Source: an uncultured Collinsella sp. (GTDB lineage Bacteria > Actinomycetota > Coriobacteriia > Coriobacteriales > Coriobacteriaceae). From it: a stretch of 64,000 nt of DNA. Position 1 is the stretch's first letter. Each line of letters begins with the position of its first letter. Where the stretch lies: positions 24,201 through 88,200 of the forward strand of contig CAUBVH010000009.1 in assembly GCA_958439425.1 (NCBI GenBank). The letters run 5' to 3'. The notes beneath the pieces were generated by a model. It did not search any database. It was not told the origin of the DNA and saw only the letters and a list, made by a program, of their open reading frames with translations. Of this stretch, positions 25,695 through 34,488 are shown piece by piece. The translations under genes and the position numbers were made by a program.

Positions 25695-27338
25695 CTACAT
25701 CGTTCCCTTGCTCGCAGCGTAATGTTCCGCCTGCTTAAGGGCGTCCTCGTAGGCGCGCTGCTTTGCTTCGTACTCTAGCGCGTAGCGCTCCTGCTCCGCT
25801 CGCCCGGGAACAGGCACGGTCATGCTTCGCAGGTCCATTGGGGCAAGTTGCACAAGCGCGTCTCCGTGCGAGGTGTCCGCCAGTTTCTTCTGCCCCTCAT
25901 CGGACGACAGGTATGCCAGGACAAACTGGGCAAGCAGCTCGTCCTCAAAGGTAGCGCAGAACATGGCGTCGCAGGGGACAATGCTCTCAAACAAAAGACC
26001 GCGCTCCACGGGGCGCTCAGAACCGACAGAAAAGTGGCCTGGCGTGATGAGGGCAAGCTTGAATGGAGGCCCGACGCGTGATATGAGAAGGCTCGCCTCG
26101 CGGGCGTCGATCGGTTTGGCCTTCCGAAAATCTTCGTAGTCTACACGGCTTACATCGTAGATATCTGTATCGGGGACACGCTCAAGTACATCTTCTGCGG
26201 CAATGATTGCGCCATCATGAAGATGCTTTAGCGACAGGTAGTAGCAGTCGTGCTGTTGGTAACTGTCTGTCGGATCTGATTCGGGCAGTTTGGTTACAAC
26301 GCTGCGGGCGGTGCCGCGGTAGATTGGCGCTAGCGACCCAAGGGGGATGAACATTCTCTCGTCGAACGATCCGCTCTTTGTATTGGGTAATAGGGGATAG
26401 ATGCCGTTGCCCTGATCCTCGAGCCGATGCCAATAGACTGGATTCTTTTGATCGCCGTAGGCTCGGTCGACGGAATCGAGGAGCTGGTGCAGAATCTCAT
26501 CGGTCATTTGCTTGTCGTCAAAGCTCCTGCCGTCAAAAAGGAAATACGGATCATTGGGCTCGCCGTCGCCAATAAAGAGCAGCGCGCGACCCTCGGCCTT
26601 TTTGGCAATGGTGTTGGGAAGAAGCACAATGCTCTTTAGCAGGCCGAGGTCACAAAGAAGGCGACGTCCATCTACGGCTCGCGCCAGATTGAACAGACGG
26701 TCCGAAATCTGAATGACGGCCGTGGCATGGGACTGAGAGCAGGCAATGGATGCCGCAAGAAAGATGTAGTACCACTCAGTGACCGAAAGCAGATCGGGGA
26801 TGCCTGCGCTGCGTTGCAGCTGCTTCGAGCGCGTTCTGAGGAAATCCAGGACTCGCGCATTTGCCGCATCGATAGATGCCGGGAATTGGGATAGCGGTCG
26901 TAGCTCGGGGGGCCTGCAGTAAATGAGTGCTGATTCGTACGTGTGAGAGGCTGCGTCCTGCTCGTAGTCGTATAAAAAGATATTCTCCTCGATGGCAGTA
27001 AACGTCGACGTCGGGACTTTGACTCGGTTTTTGCAAACGCAAGCGGGCACATAATCCCATTCGTCGGTTGCTTCGTTGTAAACGCGGTCCTCAAACTCAA
27101 ACGAGGCGGCCGAAGGTCGCTTGAGGTCAATCCCCAAAACAGACCACGAGGGGCCATCGACGTGCTCGCTCGAAAACTCAAAATCGCGACAGCACAGTTC
27201 AATGAGCCTTTTCGTTCTCGACGAAGGCTGATATTTCTCGACCATATGAGACACAAGATCCGATAGATATCGGCTCATATATGGCTTGAGATCTTCGTTT
27301 AAGCGAAGAGTTGCAAATTCTGCTTTAGTTTTGAGCAT
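25695..27338 (-). CDS. Degenerate N6-methyltransferase fused to specificity-like domain (B)
   Basis: A 547-residue protein of the same plan as the one at 8629-10065. The SAM-binding motif I position reads RLIELCCRDFEF instead of a FxGxG loop, and the catalytic NPP(Y/F) position reads ALIYCRPPELR, so it should not methylate. The post-motif part is recognisable (WYYIFLAASIACSQSHATAV, LLKSIVLLPN). From about residue 340 an S-subunit-like recognition domain follows (LISRVGPPFKLALITPG, FVLAYLSSDEGQKKL), then a terminal coiled coil. The ATG at 27338 has a perfect AGGAGGTG ribosome site. It is divergent from the operon that starts at 27608. Confidence 0.65.
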   Translation of the reverse strand: MLKTKAEFATLRLNEDLKPYMSRYLSDLVSHMVEKYQPSSRTKRLIELCCRDFEFSSEHVDGPSWSVLGIDLKRPSAASFEFEDRVYNEATDEWDYVPACVCKNRVKVPTSTFTAIEENIFLYDYEQDAASHTYESALIYCRPPELRPLSQFPASIDAANARVLDFLRTRSKQLQRSAGIPDLLSVTEWYYIFLAASIACSQSHATAVIQISDRLFNLARAVDGRRLLCDLGLLKSIVLLPNTIAKKAEGRALLFIGDGEPNDPYFLFDGRSFDDKQMTDEILHQLLDSVDRAYGDQKNPVYWHRLEDQGNGIYPLLPNTKSGSFDERMFIPLGSLAPIYRGTARSVVTKLPESDPTDSYQQHDCYYLSLKHLHDGAIIAAEDVLERVPDTDIYDVSRVDYEDFRKAKPIDAREASLLISRVGPPFKLALITPGHFSVGSERPVERGLLFESIVPCDAMFCATFEDELLAQFVLAYLSSDEGQKKLADTSHGDALVQLAPMDLRSMTVPVPGRAEQERYALEYEAKQRAYEDALKQAEHYAASKGTM

Positions 27339-27607
27339 GCGCACCTCCTGCATATTCCCTATATTGCGCGGTTCGCTGACTGGCCCGTCGCGGCTCAATT
27401 GCCTTCAGTCTACAAGAAGAGCAGTTGCGGCGTTTTTCAGACGGGGCACTCAAATGAAAAAGAAAAAAATCGAATGGTGCGTATGAGGCCGTACGCATTG
27501 GGTAATATTTCGCTAGATACTAACACTAAGAGATTTGCATATCTCCTAGTTGTATCAAGCTACAGTGGATAAACCAACTAGTTGTTTCAGCAACGAAAGG
27601 ACAGCTA
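27339..27607. promoter_or_regulatory. Divergent intergenic region of cassette B
   Basis: This 269-bp AT-rich region contains several short inverted repeats: TGCGTA/TACGCA near 27478-27497 and CTAGTTG (27546-27552) with CAACTAG (27575-27581). They lie upstream of the plus-strand operon and are candidate operators. A plus-strand GAAAGG ribosome site precedes 27608. I cannot fix the promoter boxes with confidence. Confidence 0.4.
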
Positions 27608-28345
27608 ATGAACGGATACGACATGTACAGAATCGAGCCGGACGCCCCCAAGAAGCCAACGGCGATGAATATTTTCGGCATGATTCTGCAAACCGTCTTT
27701 GCGGTTGTACTCTACGTGGTCGCCATCGACATGATGTGCTTGCTGACGACGTGGCTCGGCGGGTTTATGTTCGAGATTAGCGAGAGCAACACGGTGATCC
27801 CGCTCCATTCATGGCGCCTGGTGGCGTTTAGGGTGTACTGGGTTGTGCTGGGCGCGGCGTTTGTTGCGGCGCTTGCCCACAAATGGATCGTGCTGTTAAC
27901 GGGAGGGCGCGAATCCGACATGTGCGAGCTGCTCGGTGCAATCGAGAGCGCGGGCGCATTTGCATCCGTCGTCTGCGCGATCGTCTGTTTGCTGGGCTAT
28001 ACCGCGGCATTTGATTGTTGGGCTGGCGTCACCGGAAAGATGGCTTCGGATTCCCGTGCAAATGATTACCTGCTTTGGGCGGTTGTCTTAACCATCGGAA
28101 CGATTGTCGAGTGGCGAATTGTCGAAGGGGTCCTTAACGCTCTATTTCCCGATGAGCACAAGTTCCACGGGCTTCGCTTTGCATCCGCCTGCGTGGTTAC
28201 TCCTCTGCTTGCGCTTGTACCCACCACGCTGGTCATCATCGTGTGCGCGCTGGTGGTGGGCCTTTTTGCCGGGATTCTGTTTGCATCGCTTGCGATCCCC
28301 GTGGTTATCACGGTTATTGGCATTGCCATCGCTATGAGTCGCTAA
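27608..28345 (+). CDS. Polytopic membrane protein, first gene of cassette B operon
   Basis: A 245-residue membrane protein with about six hydrophobic segments (around residues 21-48, 72-90, 110-132, 147-163, 188-212 and 215-240). It has an ACGAAAGGACAG ribosome site. No family is recognised. It opens an operon with a 68-residue membrane protein, a ClpX-like unfoldase and a large helicase, so it may anchor the system at the membrane or serve as its substrate or effector. Resemblance in the C-terminal part to the protein at 24010-24834 is suggestive only. Confidence 0.65.
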   Translation: MNGYDMYRIEPDAPKKPTAMNIFGMILQTVFAVVLYVVAIDMMCLLTTWLGGFMFEISESNTVIPLHSWRLVAFRVYWVVLGAAFVAALAHKWIVLLTGGRESDMCELLGAIESAGAFASVVCAIVCLLGYTAAFDCWAGVTGKMASDSRANDYLLWAVVLTIGTIVEWRIVEGVLNALFPDEHKFHGLRFASACVVTPLLALVPTTLVIIVCALVVGLFAGILFASLAIPVVITVIGIAIAMSR

Positions 28346-28389
28346 CCCACAACGCAATCCAAATATCTCGCATGAAGAAAGGAACGACC

Positions 28390-28596
28390 ATGTCGGTATT
28401 CTCTAACGCTCAAAAGCTTCTGCTGCTTGCCATACTTACCGCTCTTATGGCTGGTGCCCTGATGTACGAAGTGTTGCATCCCACACTGTTTCCGCTGCTC
28501 AAGCAGGGCATTTTGCAGCTGCTCTACCACATTCCGGTCTTTACCCAGCCGGGCAACGTGATCTATCTGGAGTCGGCGACATCGCTGGCACTGTAG
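28390..28596 (+). CDS. Small single-pass membrane protein
   Basis: A 68-residue protein with a hydrophobic helix at about residues 9-26 (LLLLAILTALMAGALMYE) and a second weaker hydrophobic stretch. A GAAAGGAACG ribosome site precedes the ATG, and the gene sits 44 bp after the previous membrane protein and 60 bp before the unfoldase gene. An upstream extension of the frame overlaps the preceding gene and is rejected. Its function is unknown. Confidence 0.6.
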   Translation: MSVFSNAQKLLLLAILTALMAGALMYEVLHPTLFPLLKQGILQLLYHIPVFTQPGNVIYLESATSLAL

Positions 28597-28656
28597 TGGT
28601 TTAAGGGCTCGGCCCACATCGAAGGAAAGAAAACCAATATGGAAAGGAAGGCGCCC

Positions 28657-30426
28657 ATGACTCAGAAGCAGTATCGAAACATCGATCGCTACCAGGACTT
28701 GCTCAATCGAATTGCGCCTACGCGTCTGGTGGAGCAGACGCGTCAGAGTGTTATTGGCCACGAAGGAAGCTTGGAGGCCTTTGTGACGGCGCTGAGCTTT
28801 GAGGTCAACCGCTGCGTGATGTTGGCACGCGGCGCCGACCCGCGCGACGTTCTTTCGCCCGCTGCCATTTTGGTGATGGGCTCCACTGGCACGGGAAAGA
28901 CCCACACCATCAAGGCCGTGGCGGATGCCGCGGGGCTCAAGCTGTTTGTGTTCGATGTCTCCACCATGACGGGCGAGGGCTGGCGCGGTGCCAGCATGAG
29001 CAACTGCCTGTCGCAGGTCGCGGACTATCAGGCTGCCAATCCCGGCGATATCTGTTTGGTGCTCTTTGACGAGTTTGACAAGGCAGTTCGTGCCGAGCCC
29101 GATGGGGGCGAAGTTGCATCAAGCTTTAGTCCATCGCAGTCGTTCCTTAAGCTCTTGGAAGGCGGGGAGATGCCGTTTGAATGCGATACCTCCAAGAGTG
29201 CGGCCATTAAGACGCTCAACCTCGATCAGGTTGTTTGCATTTTGGGCGGCGCCTTTATGGGCTTGGATGCTCTGGTGCGCAAGCGCCTGAGTGACAAGTC
29301 TGGCACCACGGTCGGCTTCGGATCCTCGTATGCCGCCGTGTGCACCGCCGCAAAATCGGCAAACGAGCTGCGAGACAGTGCGACCATCGAGGATGTTGAG
29401 ACTTGGGGTATTATGTCCGAGCTGTGCGGGCGCATTGGCTCGGTGATTAACTTTAACGCCTTGAGCGTGGACGATCTGGTCCAGATTGCGTATGAACAGT
29501 ACCTGCCCAAGTACAACAACATGATGGGAAATGGCGCCAAGATGGAGCTGATGGCAGATGCTGCTCGCCTTGCGGCGAAGCGCGCGGTTAAGGAAGGTGC
29601 CGGCGCGCGCGGCATGCTCCGTCAACTGCGTCCCCTTATGATGTACGCCTGGAGGGACATGCGGGAAGATACCTATATTTCCCGTGCGACCTTGGTCGTG
29701 AGCGACGGGGAACTTGCGGTTGCGTACGAGCGCTCTCATGAGCCGCGGGGCTTTTTGCAGGAAGAGATGGGGGAGAATTCGCCCTTTCTGAACGGGAGAG
29801 AGATTGAAGCCCTGGCGTTGGTAAGCGACTGGATGGAGCATGAGGACGAGGACGAGCATAAGCCGTATCAGCCTGAGTTTGCTTGGCTGGCGGATTTGGT
29901 GGACGGTTCGGCGCTCGACAAGATCGTGCAGGGCGGCAAGGCATTCGATCTTGCTGGGGTGTTGTTGCGCGGCGTTCCGTTTGATGGGCCGGAGCGCATT
30001 GCCGCCCACGAGCTGCTTAAGGCGTGCGCCTGCTACAACGACGTGCTCTATGCCGACAAGGAACAGTATCGCAACCTTGCTCAGGTGCTTACGCTCACCA
30101 AATTGGTGTACAAAAAATCGCCCGATTGCTTGCTGAGCCCGCTCGATGTGGTTATGAACGGCACGACTACGGGCAACGGTTTTCAGGGTCTTGGCGAGTG
30201 GGTCGATGCCATGAGCAGGTCCGAAAAGCCTTCGTTGGAAAAGTGGCAGTACCTGGCGGCCGGGGAGGCCCTGCGGATTTACGACCACTTTAGCAAGCGT
30301 CCCGACCAGGTAAAGGAGCTTGCCGCCGATGTGTCCCTGATGCGTGTCGCCCTCGCGGTGATCGACGCTGAGGAGCGCGAGGCGTTGGAATGCGATCTTG
30401 AGAAGCTGCTCGCTTCGTGCGAGTAG
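28657..30426 (+). CDS. ClpX-like AAA+ unfoldase with VGF docking-type loop
   Basis: A 589-residue AAA+ protein whose first 350 residues follow ClpX motif by motif: Walker A GSTGTGKT (about 75-82), the TMTGEGWRGASM pore-loop region, Walker B LVLFDEFDKAV (135-145), FLKLLEGGEMPFE, then ILGGAFMGLDALVRKRL. After this comes TTVGFGSS, aligned with the IGF loop by which ClpX docks on ClpP. ELCGRIG supplies the arginine-finger region and GAGARGMLRQL the sensor-2 arginine. The N-terminal zinc domain of ClpX is missing, and a 240-residue helical C-terminal extension replaces it. The start at 28657 has an AAGGAAGG site; an ATG six codons upstream is possible. The likely partner is the ClpP at 12911-13513. 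Confidence 0.82.
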   Translation: MTQKQYRNIDRYQDLLNRIAPTRLVEQTRQSVIGHEGSLEAFVTALSFEVNRCVMLARGADPRDVLSPAAILVMGSTGTGKTHTIKAVADAAGLKLFVFDVSTMTGEGWRGASMSNCLSQVADYQAANPGDICLVLFDEFDKAVRAEPDGGEVASSFSPSQSFLKLLEGGEMPFECDTSKSAAIKTLNLDQVVCILGGAFMGLDALVRKRLSDKSGTTVGFGSSYAAVCTAAKSANELRDSATIEDVETWGIMSELCGRIGSVINFNALSVDDLVQIAYEQYLPKYNNMMGNGAKMELMADAARLAAKRAVKEGAGARGMLRQLRPLMMYAWRDMREDTYISRATLVVSDGELAVAYERSHEPRGFLQEEMGENSPFLNGREIEALALVSDWMEHEDEDEHKPYQPEFAWLADLVDGSALDKIVQGGKAFDLAGVLLRGVPFDGPERIAAHELLKACACYNDVLYADKEQYRNLAQVLTLTKLVYKKSPDCLLSPLDVVMNGTTTGNGFQGLGEWVDAMSRSEKPSLEKWQYLAAGEALRIYDHFSKRPDQVKELAADVSLMRVALAVIDAEEREALECDLEKLLASCE

Positions 30427-30555
30427 TCGCCGACTGCTTCTCTTTCCTTTCTTTTCTCAAGCGGCATAGATGCCATCGCTCAGCCGCCCTGCGTGAGTTT
30501 TTGTCCGCACGGGATGGTATTCAACACATGCAACAACTAAATCGGAGGTTTGACC

Positions 30556-33500
30556 ATGGCTACGTGGAAGCTGAACTGTCAATCGAATCCGTCGTCTGCG
30601 GGCGACAAGGAGCTTTCTCCCTATCTTGCGCGCCAAAAGGCGATGCGCGAGTTTTTTGAGCGTGCGCTGTTTGTCCCCAAGGATCAGGACAACAACGGCC
30701 TGTACTTTTTGGGCGCCACAACGGGCTCGGGTAAAAACTACACGGCCGAGCAGGTCACGGCAGACCTGATTGCCGGCGGCTGGGATGAGTCGGGCTGTTT
30801 TAATAAATGTCCCGGTCGCCGTACTCTGGTGTTTGTGGTTCCGGGTAAGGACAACCGCGACAACTATGTTGCAAACGTGCGCGAATTGTTGGTTGAGCAG
30901 GGCATGAGTGACGATGATGCGGAGCGCATGGTGTTCGATCTTCCGCGAGCGGGCGAGAACATCAAAAACTGGATCGACGCCACGTTTGACAAGGGCAGCG
31001 TAAGGCCGCGCGATATTCCATGCCCCTTTGGAGCAAAGGACGAGGCCGTTCTTCGCGATATTGCGCACGCGTGGCGCGGTGTGATGGAGGTCGCCGATGA
31101 CCTTTTGGGCCTTTTGGACAAGAAGGAGCGTCTGGGAAGCGTTGTCGACCGCCTGACTCCAGGGCTGTGGGATAAGCTGGCGTTGGCAGACGCGAGCTTG
31201 CGTCGAGCGGTGAGCCGTGGACGCCAGAGCATCACGCGTGGCATTGAGGAGATTCCCCGGATTTGGCCCTCGGCATTGCTTAACGATAAGCGCGCGCCGC
31301 ATGTAATTGCATGCACGCCGCAAAAGCTCGTCAATAGAATCGATACGGTGACAGAAGCGGGCGTTGTGTTCTTTAACGCAGCGGTTGCCGACGAATGCCT
31401 GTTTATCTTTGACGAGATCGACCATGCGAAGGCCGATATGCTGTCGATGCTGGCGGCGGGACATATGAAATTTCAGCCCGACGAGATGCTGCGTATTCTT
31501 GACCGTCATTTTAATGGCGGCGTGGTTGATCCTCTGCTGCTGGGAAATCGGGACCAGTGGATGGCGGTCTATACGCATGCCTCGACCTCGGGCGAGCACG
31601 AGGGGTCAAACGCGGCAACGGGCAAGGTTTCGCGCGCAAGTGTGGAGACGGCTGCCGAAGAGATCGCCAAGGGTGCCAAGCGTATTCAAAAGATGATCGC
31701 TGCGTGTATTCAGGATATGGAGCTGCAGCAGCCTTTTGCCCTGTCTGACAAGGCGAAAGACGAGCAGCTTGCCGGTCGTCATCTGTTTGGCAGCGACGAT
31801 ATTTCGGTGGGCGATGGCCTGTCGAATCCCTTGCGCTATGAGCTCGATACTCGCCGCAACCGCAACATGATTACGTCTTGTGGGACGGACGAGCAGCAGA
31901 CCGTCAATAAGGCGGTGCGCCGTGCGCGCGGCCTTGTCAGGATGGTGGTGGGCCATCTTGCCCGCTGTGCCACGCTTATGGACAAGCTGTACTACGGCAG
32001 CATTTCGTACAAGGACGATCTTTCGCGCAAGAATATCATCGATGCCCTGGGCATTAGGAACGACCAGACCAACGAGAAATACTTCTGGAATTCGTTGATG
32101 CTGGCGCTGTTCTTTAAGGACCGCAAGAACGATGAAATCGATGCCGTTGACGACTCGATGTATGCGCGTGGTGTTGACTACCTGGTGATGGAAACCACCA
32201 TCGACCATATGTTTACCACGTACCTGACTAATCACGGCATTGAGCGCATGCCCGAGGCGTATCTGGCATCCATTGCCGCCAAGGCTCCCTGTGTGTGCAT
32301 GAGCGCCACCTGGAATGCACCGACTATTAAGAACTTTGACCTGGATTACCTGGACGAAGTGCATGGCGTGGTTCGTAAAGATGCCTGGATTGGCGAGCTC
32401 AACCAGGAGATCGTGCGGCAGACCAGGCTGTTCAACAAGCAGGCGGCAACGATGTACGCCGTCGACGTCGTTTGGGTTGACGAGTCCAAGAAGCTTGCCG
32501 GCATGGCGGCCGTGGCCGGCGGCGCCTATGGCGGCGGTATCGTGTCGCCCGACGAGGTGTACGAGCATGTGATGGGATTCTTTGACCAGATTGGCGTGAG
32601 CGAAGGGCTTGCGGCGTGCCTGCGCCGAAAGATTGCCGACAGGGTGACCACGAGCGATGCCGAAAGCATCGAGTTTGAACTAAAGCGTCTGAGCAAGACG
32701 CTCGTTGCCGTGAGCGCCTGGGCGCGTGGCGTGGCGCGCAGTGAGCAGCAGGCGGGAGCCATCTTTACGACACGACACATGGGAAACCATGGCGACTTTA
32801 ATAGTTTGGCGCTGGATCTTGCCCGCGAAATCGTTGCCGAACTGGTGATTAGGAACGTTAAGCATCCCGAGGCTTCGTACGAGAAGTCGCTCGAGGAGGC
32901 AAAGGATATGGTGCCGTGCTTTAACGCTGCGGGATGGGAGGAAGGTTGGCGCGGCGCTCAGGAACGTCTGAAGGACGGAGAGCCGACCCTGATGTTTATC
33001 AACCTTGCCGCTGGTGGCTTTTCCAAGAACCTTAAATACGAGGTGCCGGAGAGCCTGCGCAACACGGTGCGCCAGGTCGATTGTGGTTTTGGCAACGATG
33101 GGCGACATCCCAAGATGGACCTCGATTTTCTGTACGTGGAGTCGCCCACGAGCCGCTTGGCTTGGGGAGTCGATATGAGCTCAAAGAAGTTTGACCAGCA
33201 GGCGCTGCTTGGCGTGGTCGAACAGGAGGAGCTCGTGACGCGCGGTGAGATTCCGTTTATCCAGAAGCGCCATCGTGTGCGCACGGTACTGGCGGGCGCC
33301 GGCGGAAAACTGCCGGTGCGCGACACCCTCTCGTACCAGGTCGAAGGCGCTCGCATCGTGGCGCAGGCGGTGGGCCGCTTGATGCGTACGAGCGTAAAGA
33401 TGCTCCATGTGCAGGTAATGCTCGATCGCGAAATCGCCGCCGATTGCGATTTTTCGTTCTTGCACGATTTGCCGATGGGCTACGAGCTGGAGCAGGTGGT

Positions 33501-34488
33501 TGGCGCCTGTGCGGCCGTCAACAATCACATGGCGGACAAGAAGCAGCACGCTGCCAGTAAGCAGCAGAACCTTGCTGCCTTTAGGAACAACCTGGCGAAA
33601 GAGAAGCACGAAAAGCTGGCGTGGAAGGTTGCCTCGCTCGATGCGCGCGAGGAAGATCTGGCCGCTTTCGATGACGAGCGCAATTTTTATCTGCATCATT
33701 TTTGCCTGCCGTGGGAGGAGCTTGCGAGCTATCCTGCACGCAAAAGCACCGCACTGCACATGCCGTTTGCCGCGAGTGGCTATGCGTATGCGCAGGGCGG
33801 AGCGTGTAAGGTGCCGCATTTTGAATTTCCCAGCTACGATGGCGAGCCTGTTGAGCAGATTGCCGCTCGCCTGGAGGAATGTTGCCGCTACGACAAGGGA
33901 TTAAAGGGCGCGACGGTTCGTCAGATAAGCCAAGCGGCGGCGCGCGTACCCGAGCTGCTTTCGATTCGCGAGGTGCGCGAGCGCTGGTCACGCGACGGGG
34001 TGCCCGCGACGCTGCAGCCGGCGGCGACGGCACATATGACACCCTATATGTTTCAGGCGGTATACCTGGGAGAACTGGGAGAGTCTGCCGGCAGGGCCAT
34101 CTTCGAGGCGTATTACGACGGTCGCTATTCGCTTACTCGTGGCGATGCAGCCCATGCCGAGACGGGCGGCGATTTTGAGGTGCTCGATGCCGCTGGCAAC
34201 AAGACCGGCGTGTGGATCGATTTTAAGCACTATCGCATCGGCGCCTACGAGGCCTACAGGCGCTCCGGCGGCGAGACTACGGACGCAGAGCGCTTTAAGG
34301 CAAAGGCTCAAAAAGTCGGGGCGAAGCGGCTGCTGATCGTCAATGTTTTGGCTGACGAGGCGGCGCTGGAGCTCCGCCAAAAGCCAATCGATGACGAGGG
34401 GATGGTGTTCTCCTTCCCCTATATGGCAACTGATGGAGCAATCAACCTGGAGATGATGGAGACGATCGGCCGTGCAATCGAAGCATAA
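30556..34488 (+). CDS. SF2 helicase with C-terminal PD-(D/E)XK-like nuclease motif
   Basis: A 1310-residue protein. Helicase motifs are Walker A FLGATTGSGKNYT (about residues 50-62), Walker B FIFDEIDHAK (283-292), a motif III-like CMSATW (near 580) and motif VI AQAVGRLMRT (936-945), so both RecA lobes are present. The last 110 residues contain GGDFEVLD with D1206 and E1208, then VWIDFKHYR with D1222 and K1224, matching the PD-(D/E)XK nuclease pattern. The ATG at 30556 has a CGGAGGTTTG ribosome site. It follows the ClpX-like gene by 129 bp and overlaps the next gene by 17 bp. A DNA-translocating nuclease role is inferred; the family is not one I can name. Confidence 0.72.
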   Translation: MATWKLNCQSNPSSAGDKELSPYLARQKAMREFFERALFVPKDQDNNGLYFLGATTGSGKNYTAEQVTADLIAGGWDESGCFNKCPGRRTLVFVVPGKDNRDNYVANVRELLVEQGMSDDDAERMVFDLPRAGENIKNWIDATFDKGSVRPRDIPCPFGAKDEAVLRDIAHAWRGVMEVADDLLGLLDKKERLGSVVDRLTPGLWDKLALADASLRRAVSRGRQSITRGIEEIPRIWPSALLNDKRAPHVIACTPQKLVNRIDTVTEAGVVFFNAAVADECLFIFDEIDHAKADMLSMLAAGHMKFQPDEMLRILDRHFNGGVVDPLLLGNRDQWMAVYTHASTSGEHEGSNAATGKVSRASVETAAEEIAKGAKRIQKMIAACIQDMELQQPFALSDKAKDEQLAGRHLFGSDDISVGDGLSNPLRYELDTRRNRNMITSCGTDEQQTVNKAVRRARGLVRMVVGHLARCATLMDKLYYGSISYKDDLSRKNIIDALGIRNDQTNEKYFWNSLMLALFFKDRKNDEIDAVDDSMYARGVDYLVMETTIDHMFTTYLTNHGIERMPEAYLASIAAKAPCVCMSATWNAPTIKNFDLDYLDEVHGVVRKDAWIGELNQEIVRQTRLFNKQAATMYAVDVVWVDESKKLAGMAAVAGGAYGGGIVSPDEVYEHVMGFFDQIGVSEGLAACLRRKIADRVTTSDAESIEFELKRLSKTLVAVSAWARGVARSEQQAGAIFTTRHMGNHGDFNSLALDLAREIVAELVIRNVKHPEASYEKSLEEAKDMVPCFNAAGWEEGWRGAQERLKDGEPTLMFINLAAGGFSKNLKYEVPESLRNTVRQVDCGFGNDGRHPKMDLDFLYVESPTSRLAWGVDMSSKKFDQQALLGVVEQEELVTRGEIPFIQKRHRVRTVLAGAGGKLPVRDTLSYQVEGARIVAQAVGRLMRTSVKMLHVQVMLDREIAADCDFSFLHDLPMGYELEQVVGACAAVNNHMADKKQHAASKQQNLAAFRNNLAKEKHEKLAWKVASLDAREEDLAAFDDERNFYLHHFCLPWEELASYPARKSTALHMPFAASGYAYAQGGACKVPHFEFPSYDGEPVEQIAARLEECCRYDKGLKGATVRQISQAAARVPELLSIREVRERWSRDGVPATLQPAATAHMTPYMFQAVYLGELGESAGRAIFEAYYDGRYSLTRGDAAHAETGGDFEVLDAAGNKTGVWIDFKHYRIGAYEAYRRSGGETTDAERFKAKAQKVGAKRLLIVNVLADEAALELRQKPIDDEGMVFSFPYMATDGAINLEMMETIGRAIEA

